Assembly: GCA_016936555.1 (NCBI GenBank)
Contig: JAFGXR010000061.1
Span: 1-64,000 of the forward strand
Source of the DNA: Spirochaetales bacterium
GTDB lineage: Bacteria > Spirochaetota > Spirochaetia > DSM-2461
Length of the DNA stretch: 64,000 nucleotides
Direction of reading: 5' to 3'
Part shown: positions 43,592 to 51,790 of the stretch, piece by piece
Position numbering within the stretch: position 1 is the first letter of the stretch
How the letters are laid out: the number at the start of each line of letters is the position of its first letter
Program-made: the position numbers and the translations under genes
The notes under the pieces: model-generated
Told to the model about the DNA's origin: nothing
Seen by the model: the letters and a program-made list of their open reading frames with translations, nothing else
Databases searched by the model: none

Positions 43592-44701
43592 CTATCCCTG
43601 TAACTTCTTTTTTGTTTCAGCTGTCACGTTCGGGGCATTCGCGGCGGTCTTATCAATAACCACACCGAATTCCAGGAGCAGGTCAACCAGATCATCAAGC
43701 CGGTTATTGGCTGCGATATAGAGCATCGATGTCCCGTCGTAATAGTCGCATGGGGCATCGGGATTGCTGCCCGCTTCCAGAAGGATACGGGCCAGGCCGG
43801 CTGAGCTCCCCTTAAGGTCTCCGTTATCCCGGCTGTCCGATTTTATCAGCAGGTAAAGGGGGGTGTCTCCGCGCTTGCTCTTGTGGTTTACATCGGCACC
43901 TGCGGCAATGAGTTTTACAGCGAGATCTTCCAGATCTGAGAAGGGTTTGTCGTAGGGCCGGCCGTCGCAGAGCATGTGAAGCAGGTTATCTCCTGTTTTT
44001 TCGTCCACATACGTTGCGGGAGCCCCCATTTCCAGGGCATACGCTGCTATGGCAGGCGCCTTCCAGGAACCCAGAGTATCCTTGAGCAGCATTCCATCGA
44101 TAAGCAGGTGTTTTTCTACGGCTTTGAATTCCTGAACTGAGTCATTTCTGATAGCTTCGTAGACTTTCTGACGGGGGGCCGTGATAATGCTTCTCAAATA
44201 TTCATCCCGGTCGGTAGCCTCAAGACCAAATTCGCCGATCAGATAGTCGGCATATCGGCCCTGGCTGTCTCTCAGAAGGATCGGAGCCTTCTTTTCAACC
44301 AGAAGTTGGGTAAAGGGATTGACCTGTCCGCCATCACCCATGGCCTCCTCGGCCCTGTGAAGAAGGAGAGTCCCCCGGGGAAACAGTCTGGTGACATCAT
44401 CCACCGGAGCCAGAAGGGATTCAAAAGCGGCATAATCTCCTTCATCAATGGCTTCGAGTATCCCTGCGGCCCGCTCTTCATCGGACAGATTGGAACTTTG
44501 TATATCACTGACAGATTTATTTTCGGGAGATGACTCTGCCCCGGAACCGGTACTTTCTCTTTCATTGATCGATTTTACTGTCAAGTACGCCATGCGGTTC
44601 TGCAACCCACCGCTTGTTGTTATCATCAGACAGCCCGATCCCGTCAGTAAAATAGCAGGGACGAACAGCAAAAGATATATCTTTTTTCTGAGAAGTCTCA
44701 T
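43592..44701 (-). CDS. Ankyrin-repeat lipoprotein
   Basis: A 369-residue protein with a lipoprotein signal (LLTGSGC at residues 19-25). A Ser/Glu-rich linker is followed by ankyrin-type repeats, clearest at GADVNHKSKRGDTPLYLLI, LLEAGSNPDAPCDYYDGTSMLYIAA and LLLEFGVVIDK. Ankyrin repeats bind proteins; the location at the membrane suggests a scaffold facing the periplasm. AAGGAGAAAGAG precedes the ATG. No neighbour gives a function. Confidence 0.82.
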   Translation of the reverse strand: MRLLRKKIYLLLFVPAILLTGSGCLMITTSGGLQNRMAYLTVKSINERESTGSGAESSPENKSVSDIQSSNLSDEERAAGILEAIDEGDYAAFESLLAPVDDVTRLFPRGTLLLHRAEEAMGDGGQVNPFTQLLVEKKAPILLRDSQGRYADYLIGEFGLEATDRDEYLRSIITAPRQKVYEAIRNDSVQEFKAVEKHLLIDGMLLKDTLGSWKAPAIAAYALEMGAPATYVDEKTGDNLLHMLCDGRPYDKPFSDLEDLAVKLIAAGADVNHKSKRGDTPLYLLIKSDSRDNGDLKGSSAGLARILLEAGSNPDAPCDYYDGTSMLYIAANNRLDDLVDLLLEFGVVIDKTAANAPNVTAETKKKLQG

Positions 44702-44828
44702 CTCTTTCTCCTTGGTTTATACAGTTTTCTTCATTCTGGACGGAATCAGAGGAAGCAGGAAGTGTCGATTGTACCTGGTCGATTATTCTTTAGTCATGGC
44801 CGGGGGGTGACCCCTGAAAAGGGGGAGA

Positions 44829-46418
44829 TCACGATTCGGGGTAGGGAACTCTCAGTGTCAGTTGAAAACCTTCACCGGGGGAGCTGCAGAAAGCCAGGGT
44901 TCCCGATAACCGGGCTATTCCACTCTGCATAAGAGTCAGACCGTTACCGGGGCGGTATAACTGGCATCCCTTGCCGTTGTCCAAAATCAAGAGAGCCACC
45001 TGTTTATCTCCGTAGAGCAGAACCAGGTCAACCCTTTCAGGTTTCCCGTGTTTGACCGAATTGGTTAAAGCCTCCCTGCAGCAGTCCGTAAGTTCCTTAA
45101 CCAGAGCTTCCGGCAGCGGACGATGTCTGCCGCGAACAGTAAACTCCAGAGTAATTCCGGGGAGAAGAGTATCCTGAATAAGATTTCCCAGGGCTATGGA
45201 GAGGCTGTTTCCCTCCTTCACTTTTTCGGAGAGTCTCTCTTCGAGCCGGGCAAGCCCCCGATTGACGATCTCCCGGGCTGCGGTTATCCGCGATTCTCGT
45301 TCAGAGTCAGGAGATGGTGATTCCTGTTCCTGTCGTAACAGATATATGACCTTGGTCAGACTGTAACCCAGTATGTCATGCATCTCCCGTCGCGAACGGT
45401 TAAGAAGATCAGATTCCATCATTTCAATGATTCGCCGGTTATGAATTAGTATATCCTCGATGGATTTTTCAAGCAGCCGGTTTTTATCTTCCAGTTCCCG
45501 CTTCAAACCCTCCAGCCGGCTTACATCTACGTAGTGGTAGAGAGTTCCTTTATGGCTGTGACTTTTACGATGAAGGCGGTAGAGCCTGCCTGCCTGATTT
45601 ATCTCTTCCTCCGGAAGTGTTTGAGGAGCAAGCTTGGTGACCTGGCAAACCCGGCCTTTCCGGTCAGTCAGGATTAACGGATCCTCAAGGTCCATTATTA
45701 TCTTTTTCCATGCTGATGGGATAATCCCCAGGAACCGGGTCCGGAAGGCAGCCATTCCGAAAAAAGCCAGAGAAAGTGTCATAAACAGGGGGGTGTAATC
45801 GAATTTCTGCCTGAAGCCGAATAGCCGGTAAGTGTAAACGGCATTAATGAAGAGAGGAATGACTGCACCGATAACCAGTAAAAAACCTCCCGGTAAACCG
45901 GTTTTCTTCAGACGGATCATGCCTAGAACAAAGAGGAAAATCCCCGCAGCGGTAAGAAGGTAGGTATAAGCCGATAGTAAGTAAAAGACCGGGCCGAAGG
46001 TATCCCTGTAGAAAGTATAGGTTTTGTAAAAAAGGTGATGCAGCGGATTAGTTGCTGCCAGGATGAAAAAAATAGCTGATGGGGCTGCCAGGATGCTCCG
46101 GATCGGTCTTGAAAGCTCCCGGCGAAACACGTAGTGCCAGGCGAAGTAAAAAAAAAGCGGTCCCAGGGCGCAGACAGCAAGATACTGGGTTACGATGAAA
46201 AACCAGCGCAAGCCAATGTGGGGTGCCAGAGTTTTCAGCATCTTGCTGATTATCCAGAGGAAAGGGACCCCCTGGAGAATCAGGTAACGTAATAGAAGAC
46301 GTCCTTTTTTTCCATTGCGGAGAAACCAGCTGTTTACTCCAAGAATGAACAGCAGGGCCAGAAAATGCCAGGCTTCAATAAGAAATATCTCGCGGCCCAG
46401 AGCCTCGCTCATCTCCAT
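44829..46418 (-). CDS. Sensor histidine kinase with seven-helix N-terminal domain (HisKA_7TM)
   Basis: A 529-residue kinase. Seven hydrophobic helices fill residues ~10-245 with TNPLHHLFY typical of the 7TM histidine-kinase sensor family. A PAS-like segment (DLEDPLILTDRKGRVCQV) follows. The dimerisation helix has His in SRREMHDILGYSLTKVIYLL, NarX/DesK-like rather than classic HisKA, and the ATPase domain has REALTNSVKHGKP and DNGKGCQ. Encoded 22 bases after its LuxR-type response regulator, so it is the third gene of a three-gene signalling operon. Confidence 0.88.
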   Translation of the reverse strand: MEMSEALGREIFLIEAWHFLALLFILGVNSWFLRNGKKGRLLLRYLILQGVPFLWIISKMLKTLAPHIGLRWFFIVTQYLAVCALGPLFFYFAWHYVFRRELSRPIRSILAAPSAIFFILAATNPLHHLFYKTYTFYRDTFGPVFYLLSAYTYLLTAAGIFLFVLGMIRLKKTGLPGGFLLVIGAVIPLFINAVYTYRLFGFRQKFDYTPLFMTLSLAFFGMAAFRTRFLGIIPSAWKKIIMDLEDPLILTDRKGRVCQVTKLAPQTLPEEEINQAGRLYRLHRKSHSHKGTLYHYVDVSRLEGLKRELEDKNRLLEKSIEDILIHNRRIIEMMESDLLNRSRREMHDILGYSLTKVIYLLRQEQESPSPDSERESRITAAREIVNRGLARLEERLSEKVKEGNSLSIALGNLIQDTLLPGITLEFTVRGRHRPLPEALVKELTDCCREALTNSVKHGKPERVDLVLLYGDKQVALLILDNGKGCQLYRPGNGLTLMQSGIARLSGTLAFCSSPGEGFQLTLRVPYPES

Positions 46419-46440
46419 AGTCCTTTTCCTTCGAACCGTC

Positions 46441-47082
46441 TCAGTCCAGGTTGTCCAGAAGATTATGACGAATGGCGTAAACAGCTATCTGGGTCCGGTC
46501 CTCAAGCCCCATTTTCCCGAGAACGGAGCTGACCCGATTCTTTATTGTACCTTCGGTACATCTCATTTGATCGGCAATGGCTTTATTACTCCGGCCTTCG
46601 GCAATGTACCTAATAAGGTCCATATCCCTGTCCGTAAGACCGAAAAGGCGGGGAGGTCCCTTTTCCCAGTCACGGCATTCCATCTGTTTTTTAACAGCCG
46701 GATGATATACCAGAAGCCCCCGGGCTACGGCCGTGAGGGATAGGGCAAAAAGATCAGGCTCGATGTCTTTGAGAAAGATTCCTTCAACACCTGCGTTAAG
46801 AGCTTTGCTAAAGACTTGATCCTCTTCGAACGTTGTAAGAAGTACAGTTCGTGTCCGGCTGCTTTCCCGCTTCAGCGCTTGTGCAACCTCCAAGCCGTTC
46901 ATTAAGGGCATTCTGATATCAAGAACGGCCAGGTCAGGTGTGAATTCCCGGCAAAGATTAAGGGCTTCGGCTCCATCAGCAGCAGAAGCCAGTACTTCAA
47001 GTTCGGGGTGCATCGATAGAAAAGAACAAAGGGAATTCCTTATGAGGCTTTGATCTTCAGCCAGAACAATGGAGTAACTCAC
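46441..47082 (-). CDS. Response regulator, NarL/LuxR type
   Basis: A 213-residue protein starting at GTG 47082, which overlaps the stop of the upstream membrane PAS protein (GTGA) and has GGGAG four bases before it. An in-frame ATG far upstream is rejected because the receiver fold begins at VSYSIVLAEDQ. Phospho-acceptor Asp55 is in VLDIRMP, with a Lys in GIFLKDIEP. The C-terminal LuxR helix-turn-helix is GLTDRDMDLIRYIAEGRSNKAIADQM. It partners the seven-helix kinase next to it. Confidence 0.92.
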   Translation of the reverse strand: MSYSIVLAEDQSLIRNSLCSFLSMHPELEVLASAADGAEALNLCREFTPDLAVLDIRMPLMNGLEVAQALKRESSRTRTVLLTTFEEDQVFSKALNAGVEGIFLKDIEPDLFALSLTAVARGLLVYHPAVKKQMECRDWEKGPPRLFGLTDRDMDLIRYIAEGRSNKAIADQMRCTEGTIKNRVSSVLGKMGLEDRTQIAVYAIRHNLLDNLD

Positions 47083-47912
47083 TGCGCTCCCTCTTCCCGG
47101 GCCAGCCTGCTCACCTCCCGGCGTATTTCGGTCATAGCCTCCCCCGTGCACTTCAGAACCGTTTCGATCTCCACGGTCTCTGTCAACAGACTCTCGATCT
47201 CACGTAGTTTTATCCTTACCATCTCAAGAATCCGGGAAGATAGTTCTACCCGATATTTTTCCCGGCGGGTTTGAAGTTCCAATGTTTCTGATGATTCGAG
47301 CAGAGCGTACCGTCTCTGGAGGAGCCGGTTTTTTTCCATGACTTCATCCAGCAGTTTCTGTTCTTCTGTCATATCCAGAAGAGTGAGAAGATGCCCCCGG
47401 CTGACCGGTTGAAAACGGTAACGATAAGTCTTATTTCCGCTAAGGAATAGACCTTCAGAGGGAGTTTCAGAAAAGGGGGCTGAATCGATGTGAGTCTTCA
47501 TTTCTTTCACCAGACCGGCCAATTGCCCGGATTCAAGACCGGAAAGGATACCGCTTTGTTCAATCAGATTGAATTGACGGTCGAAAACAAGTACAGATTC
47601 TCTCAGCGTATCGATGATCCGGTCCTGATGACGCAAAAGTACCGGTCTCTCTGTTCCGCCGATTAAGGAGAGAATCAAAGCTGCCGAACAGGGTATCGAA
47701 AGCCATAGAAAAACCGGCGAAATTCTCCGGATTTCCGGATAGGGGACGATGGGAGCAAGGGCCTGAATGACTATTAATGTTATGACGGAGACATATAACA
47801 GTCTTTCATGGTGAGAAGACGCTTTCAGAACCAGACGTGGAACCAGAAAGCACAGAGCTCCCAGTGCGACGAGTATTCGCAGAAAATTGCTGTATGAGTA
47901 AAAACTTTCCAT
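47079..47912 (-). CDS. Membrane PAS protein with coiled coil, no kinase domain
   Basis: A 277-residue protein with four hydrophobic helices in the first ~105 residues, a PAS-like domain with DTLRESVLVFDRQFNLIEQ, and a long C-terminal coiled coil of Glu/Arg/Leu heptads. There is no HisKA His, no ATPase domain and no GGDEF. Its helices and PAS resemble the sensor half of the kinase in the same operon, so it may be a truncated paralogue that dimerises with it or with the regulator. The ATG lacks a Shine-Dalgarno site, and a promoter ends eleven bases upstream. Confidence 0.75.
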   Translation of the reverse strand: MESFYSYSNFLRILVALGALCFLVPRLVLKASSHHERLLYVSVITLIVIQALAPIVPYPEIRRISPVFLWLSIPCSAALILSLIGGTERPVLLRHQDRIIDTLRESVLVFDRQFNLIEQSGILSGLESGQLAGLVKEMKTHIDSAPFSETPSEGLFLSGNKTYRYRFQPVSRGHLLTLLDMTEEQKLLDEVMEKNRLLQRRYALLESSETLELQTRREKYRVELSSRILEMVRIKLREIESLLTETVEIETVLKCTGEAMTEIRREVSRLAREEGAQ

Positions 47913-47923
47913 GATTGAAAATC

Positions 47924-47952
47924 AGTATGCACCATTATTTTTGTCACAGCAA
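47924..47952 (-). promoter_or_regulatory. Promoter of the three-gene signalling operon
   Basis: On the minus strand TTGCTG (47952-47947), 17 bases, CATACT (47929-47924). The ATG is eleven bases downstream of the -10 box and has no ribosome site, so the leader would be about four bases. Confidence 0.5.
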
Positions 47953-48016
47953 CCTGTTTCAACGGGGGAATAATCCGCTGATGAGATCCGTAGTTTTGAA
48001 AATATGAAAAAAGAAA

Positions 48017-48238
48017 TTACTTGGTAGCCAGGAACCGGGAAATTTCGGAATCGAGGATATCCAGACAAGCCTCAAGCAGATCCAGTTTGTCCAGGTTCTC
48101 ATGCTCTTCCACGATCTCCGGTTCCATTGGCAGCCTGAACTGCCGGTCATCCAGATTCAGGGCTCCGCAATAAGGGCAGAACTGGTATTCGGCTTTAAGA
48201 GGTTTTTGACAATGTTTGCAGAACTTCTCCTCTTCCAT
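48017..48238 (-). CDS. Small zinc-ribbon protein
   Basis: A 73-residue protein with a zinc ribbon made of CKHC and CPYC in the first 25 residues, then an acidic helical tail (EIVEEHENLDKLDLLEACLD). Such small proteins are usually adaptors or scaffold factors of unknown role. It has its own consensus promoter just six bases before the ATG. A function cannot be assigned. Confidence 0.75.
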   Translation of the reverse strand: MEEEKFCKHCQKPLKAEYQFCPYCGALNLDDRQFRLPMEPEIVEEHENLDKLDLLEACLDILDSEISRFLATK

Positions 48239-48244
48239 ACCTTT

Positions 48245-48273
48245 ATTATAATCCTATGAAAGATCTAATTCAA
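48245..48273 (-). promoter_or_regulatory. Consensus promoter giving a leaderless zinc-ribbon mRNA
   Basis: On the minus strand TTGAAT (48273-48268), 17 bases, perfect TATAAT (48250-48245), then AAAGGT and the ATG at 48238. Transcription starting seven bases after the -10 box would begin at or next to the start codon. Confidence 0.7.
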
Positions 48274-48292
48274 GAAACATAATTTTTTTTCT

Positions 48293-48613
48293 TTATACTT
48301 TCAGGATTTCTATCAGTAACTCGAGACGGGACAGAAGTTCGGGCGAAATATCGCTCTCTTTCAGATATCCGTCGGTCAGCGCTTTGGCGATCGGCATCCC
48401 CGGATCGGAACCGGAGGTGTATTTGCCGCCTTCCAGACTGATAAAATACCATTCCTTTATATGAGACGCCAGCGTCCGGGAATCGAGGGTCTTTTTTTTC
48501 CATGCGTTGAACTGCCTGGAAAGATTCCCGAGGCTTTTCTGAAGCCGGTTCTCATCGGCTCTTTCCTTTAGAGCTTCTATCTCTGCAAGCAGTTCTTCAC
48601 TGTATTTTTCCAT
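48293..48613 (-). CDS. Small helical protein of unknown function downstream of phoH
   Basis: A 106-residue charged protein from the ATG at 48613 (KYSEELLAEIEALKERADEN, WKKKTLDSRTLASHIKEW). No membrane segment or known motif. The start lies seven bases after the phoH stop, with GGGG just before it, so it is probably co-transcribed with phoH. An in-frame upstream ATG at 48673 lies inside phoH and is less likely. Family unknown. Confidence 0.6.
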   Translation of the reverse strand: MEKYSEELLAEIEALKERADENRLQKSLGNLSRQFNAWKKKTLDSRTLASHIKEWYFISLEGGKYTSGSDPGMPIAKALTDGYLKESDISPELLSRLELLIEILKV

Positions 48614-48620
48614 GACCCCA

Positions 48621-49961
48621 CTATAAAAGTTCCGTAGCCAGTTCTGCAAGCATGCTTCTCTCCGATTTTCCAAGGGTTATATGGCCGGCCAGTTCCTGCC
48701 CTTTAAACGCCTCGACAAGATAGGTGAGACCGTTCGATTCCTCATCGAGATAGGGGTTGTCAATCTGATAGGGATCCCCGGTCAGAACGACCTTGGTATC
48801 GCTGCCCGCCCGGCTGACGATGGTCTTCACTTCGTGGGGCGACAGATTCTGGGCCTCATCAATAATGATAAACTGTTTGGGGAGAGTCCGCCCTCTGATG
48901 TATGTCAGAGCCTCCACTTCAATCAGTTTGTTATTGAGAAGGTGGTCGATGCTTTTCAGATTCTGGGATTTTGATGACCCGATGATGTATTCGAGGTTGT
49001 CGTAGAGGGGCTGCATCCAGTGAGACATCTTGTCCTTTTTGGCCCCGGGCAGATATCCCAGATCCTTACCCATGGGAATAATGGGCCGGCTTACAAGAAC
49101 CCTGGTGTACTCCTTGTCGTCGAGAACCAGCTTGAGACCCGATGCCAGCGCCAGCAGGGTCTTGCCGGTTCCCGCCTTGCCGACCAGGGTGACGCACTGG
49201 ATGGCGGGATTGAGAAGGAGCTCGAAAGCCATTCTCTGTTTGACATTGAGCGGAGAGACTCCGAGAACCGGTTCTATTGTCGACGGAATGTGGATATATT
49301 TGTTCTCTTTTTTATCATATCGGCTCAGGTATACGGTTTTGCCCGATTCCTCCGTGGAAAACTCCGTAAACTGATTGGCTATGACATCATTGCTCAGACA
49401 TTCAGCCTGCCCTTTCTCAATAAGCTCTTTCACAAAATCCTCTTTGACTTTATCCTGCCGGTATCCCGCATAGAGAGTCTGGATACTGACTTTATGCTTC
49501 TCGTAATCGACAGCATGGACGCCCAGCGACAGAGCTTTGATCCTCGCGTTTATATCTTTGGAGACAAAAAAGACCTTATTCCCCTCCTGCTGGAGATCAT
49601 AGGCGCAAAGTATGATTTTATTATCCGCCTTGGTGAGCGAGAGATCGAGATCTTTGAAATCGTGATGGGTCAGCATGACCTGCAAAGTTATGTTATCGGA
49701 CAATTTCAATCCGTCCCGCAGGTTGCCGCTGCAGTTTTTATTGGAGTCGTTGAGAAAACGGATGGCATGGCGGGCGCTCCGCCCCCTGTCGGAATGTTCT
49801 GTTTTCAGATGGTCGAGCTCTTCCAGCACCCATAAGGGTATAACGACATGACTTTCCTTAAAAGAGAGTACCGCGTCGGGCTTGTGAATAAGAACATTGG
49901 TATCGAGAACAAAAATCTTTTTATTACTGCTGTTACTGATGTTGTTTTCGCTATCTGACAT
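48621..49961 (-). CDS. PhoH-family protein with N-terminal PIN domain
   Basis: A 446-residue protein from the ATG at 49961, with AAGGGG upstream. Residues ~15-150 form a PIN nuclease-like domain (FVLDTNVLIHKPDAVL, VVIPLWVLEELD, ADNKIILCA). Residues ~230-440 form a PhoH ATPase with Walker A TLVGKAGTGKTLLAL and Walker B FIIDEAQNLSPHE. PIN-PhoH fusions are RNA helicases/ribonucleases in other bacteria. An RNA-processing role is likely. An inverted repeat overlaps its -10 region (49971-49992). Confidence 0.9.
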   Translation of the reverse strand: MSDSENNISNSSNKKIFVLDTNVLIHKPDAVLSFKESHVVIPLWVLEELDHLKTEHSDRGRSARHAIRFLNDSNKNCSGNLRDGLKLSDNITLQVMLTHHDFKDLDLSLTKADNKIILCAYDLQQEGNKVFFVSKDINARIKALSLGVHAVDYEKHKVSIQTLYAGYRQDKVKEDFVKELIEKGQAECLSNDVIANQFTEFSTEESGKTVYLSRYDKKENKYIHIPSTIEPVLGVSPLNVKQRMAFELLLNPAIQCVTLVGKAGTGKTLLALASGLKLVLDDKEYTRVLVSRPIIPMGKDLGYLPGAKKDKMSHWMQPLYDNLEYIIGSSKSQNLKSIDHLLNNKLIEVEALTYIRGRTLPKQFIIIDEAQNLSPHEVKTIVSRAGSDTKVVLTGDPYQIDNPYLDEESNGLTYLVEAFKGQELAGHITLGKSERSMLAELATELL

Positions 49962-50086
49962 AAAACATCCCCTTATAGTTTTAATTATAAGGTGCCCTTG
50001 GGAAAAAACACTCAAATTCCGATTTCATACGATATTTTGAAGATAAAAAAGAATTGCCGCTCTCCTTTTCGCGTCGGTCCGGCTGT

Positions 50087-50116
50087 TTGACTTTAAAAGC
50101 CAAATACAAGTATTAT
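50087..50116 (+). promoter_or_regulatory. Promoter of the beta-barrel protein gene
   Basis: TTGACT (50087-50092), 18 bases, TATTAT (50111-50116). It lies 39 bases before the ATG at 50156 and has a weak AAGGA site between. Confidence 0.55.
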
Positions 50117-50155
50117 CTATGAATCAATTTATCGACGAAGGACATTTCCTGCCTA

Positions 50156-51586
50156 ATGAGAAGTATTCAGCTCAGGATCCTGTTCATATCCCTGTTGATA
50201 CCGCTATACGCCTCCCCCTTCCTGACGGACCTGCTGCCCGATTACCGTTTTGATTTTTCACGACTTGAAACTGAAGATCCGGGATGGCAGATCTACAGCG
50301 GGATCAATTACACCCACTTTTATGAAAACGAGAATGGGAAGTTTAACGATTATCAGATAAATACGGGGATTCTCTATCAAAACGAATTACTATCAATCAA
50401 TGCATTGTGGAAAGGCTCCTTTCTGGATGGCCTGTTGACAGTTCAGGGCCTGGATCAGGTTATTGATGAAGGGGAACGGGATATCAGTTCCGACCGTTTT
50501 TACAATGGCTTCCAGTTTGATATGACCATGAAATACTTAGATCTCTCCGTACACAGTTTGGGAGAACAGGCATTTTACGACGTATCGATACAGACTCCCG
50601 AATTGTACGGCTTTTATCTGGCCCTGAATGCGGAACGGAGACCGGCGACCTTTTTTCATGCCGATCTGGTCAAAAACTATTCGTTCAACGGATTTCTGAT
50701 GGGAGAAGGCTACAGTCCCCGGTTCGGATGGAGAAATGATTTTATTCATGCGGATATTGCCTACGTCTCCAGTAAATACCATTTTGACCCGGGACCGGTA
50801 GAAGAAAAGCCGCTGTCTATCGATCTCGGCTGCGAAAGTTTATACGGATTCGCCGCTTCCCTCCTGATTGATACACCGGTTATAGATTTCGAAGGGACAT
50901 TCCGGCAATCACGATATGAAATATCCCTGTCAGGACGCACAGAATCGACCGGGATACTATCTGTTGAGAGCCAAAATGATCCCGATGGATTGATAAACCT
51001 CATATTCAGAGAGATCAATTCCCGATTCGAATTACTCGACGGGAAATTGCAGATCGGCGGTTTTTTCCAGTCGATCCATATACCCAATGAAAACCTGAAC
51101 AGAGGATATGTCGACATGGATCCCCTTTCTCCGGTCGGAGTACTTTACCGGCGGAAGGATATAGTTGAAGACTTCGGATTGTTTTTCCAGCAGGCCGGCG
51201 GAGCATTAGGAACGACCTGGGATTGGGGGAGATACGGGATCAGTGCGAATGTAAACCTTTCCTATATGTCCATTAATACAACGGGCACATACTATTACAA
51301 AGACGGATTATTAAACCCGATCCCGTTGCCTCATTTAACCAATGTCGTCATTCATGATGAACAGGATATGACTGATCAGATTGAATATCTTCTTATCGAA
51401 CCGGAAATTGCTTTTAATGTCTCTCTCGGAAAGCTCACTCTCCACACCACAATGAGTCAGATATTTCCAGTTGAACTGAATGATGAAGGGAATATATCCG
51501 GAGAACCGGGGAGTTCCGGAGATTCAGAACTATTTTCAACAACCGGAGGTTTCCGGGCTTCCCTGCTGTTGAGCTTCAGCTTCTGA
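50156..51586 (+). CDS. Putative outer-membrane beta-barrel protein
   Basis: A 476-residue protein with a short signal peptide (RILFISLLIPLYASP). The mature part shows many amphipathic beta strands (YSGINYTHFYENENG, GISANVNLSYMSINTTG) and ends in Phe in RASLLLSFSF, as outer-membrane proteins do. No family was recognised. The gene is alone, divergent from phoH and convergent with a large lipoprotein gene. Confidence 0.7.
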   Translation: MRSIQLRILFISLLIPLYASPFLTDLLPDYRFDFSRLETEDPGWQIYSGINYTHFYENENGKFNDYQINTGILYQNELLSINALWKGSFLDGLLTVQGLDQVIDEGERDISSDRFYNGFQFDMTMKYLDLSVHSLGEQAFYDVSIQTPELYGFYLALNAERRPATFFHADLVKNYSFNGFLMGEGYSPRFGWRNDFIHADIAYVSSKYHFDPGPVEEKPLSIDLGCESLYGFAASLLIDTPVIDFEGTFRQSRYEISLSGRTESTGILSVESQNDPDGLINLIFREINSRFELLDGKLQIGGFFQSIHIPNENLNRGYVDMDPLSPVGVLYRRKDIVEDFGLFFQQAGGALGTTWDWGRYGISANVNLSYMSINTTGTYYYKDGLLNPIPLPHLTNVVIHDEQDMTDQIEYLLIEPEIAFNVSLGKLTLHTTMSQIFPVELNDEGNISGEPGSSGDSELFSTTGGFRASLLLSFSF

Positions 51587-51588
51587 TT

Positions 51589-51750
51589 GCCCTCATCTCC
51601 CGGGGGAGGCTGTCGCAAAAGTCCGTTTTCTAAACCCTCACCCGGCCTCTCCCAGAGGGAGAGGTGTCTAAAGTGAGCGATTACCCCCTTCTCCCACTGG
51701 GCTGGTCGGAAGCAGGATTCCTGCCCGCCGACGCAGCCAAGGGAGGGACA
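51589..51750. repeat. GC-rich intergenic element with stacked hairpins, repeat-like
   Basis: Between two convergent genes lie several short palindromes: CTCCC/GGGAG near 51598, CCTCTCCC (51646-51653) with GGGAGAGG (51657-51664) and a three-base loop, and a nested GTCGG...CCGAC with GCAGGA/TCCTGC near 51705-51732. The phrase CCCTCACCCGGCCTCTCCC recalls REP-type dispersed elements of other bacteria. It codes for nothing visible. Copy number in the genome is unknown from this window. Confidence 0.5.
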
Positions 51751-51754
51751 GAGA

Positions 51755-51784
51755 GGGGTTGTTATAGACTTTTATAACAACCCC
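51755..51784. terminator. Bidirectional hairpin terminator between convergent genes
   Basis: A perfect 12-bp inverted repeat: GGGGTTGTTATA (51755-51766) and TATAACAACCCC (51773-51784), with a six-base loop. It ends seven bases before the stop codon of the large lipoprotein on the minus strand and serves both converging genes. Confidence 0.8.
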
Positions 51785-51790
51785 GGAAAA

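Noticed and set aside
49971-49992. Inverted repeat CCTTATA/TATAAGG before phoH as a translational hairpin
   Set aside because: One arm overlaps the -10 box, so it would not be transcribed; at most it is a DNA operator.
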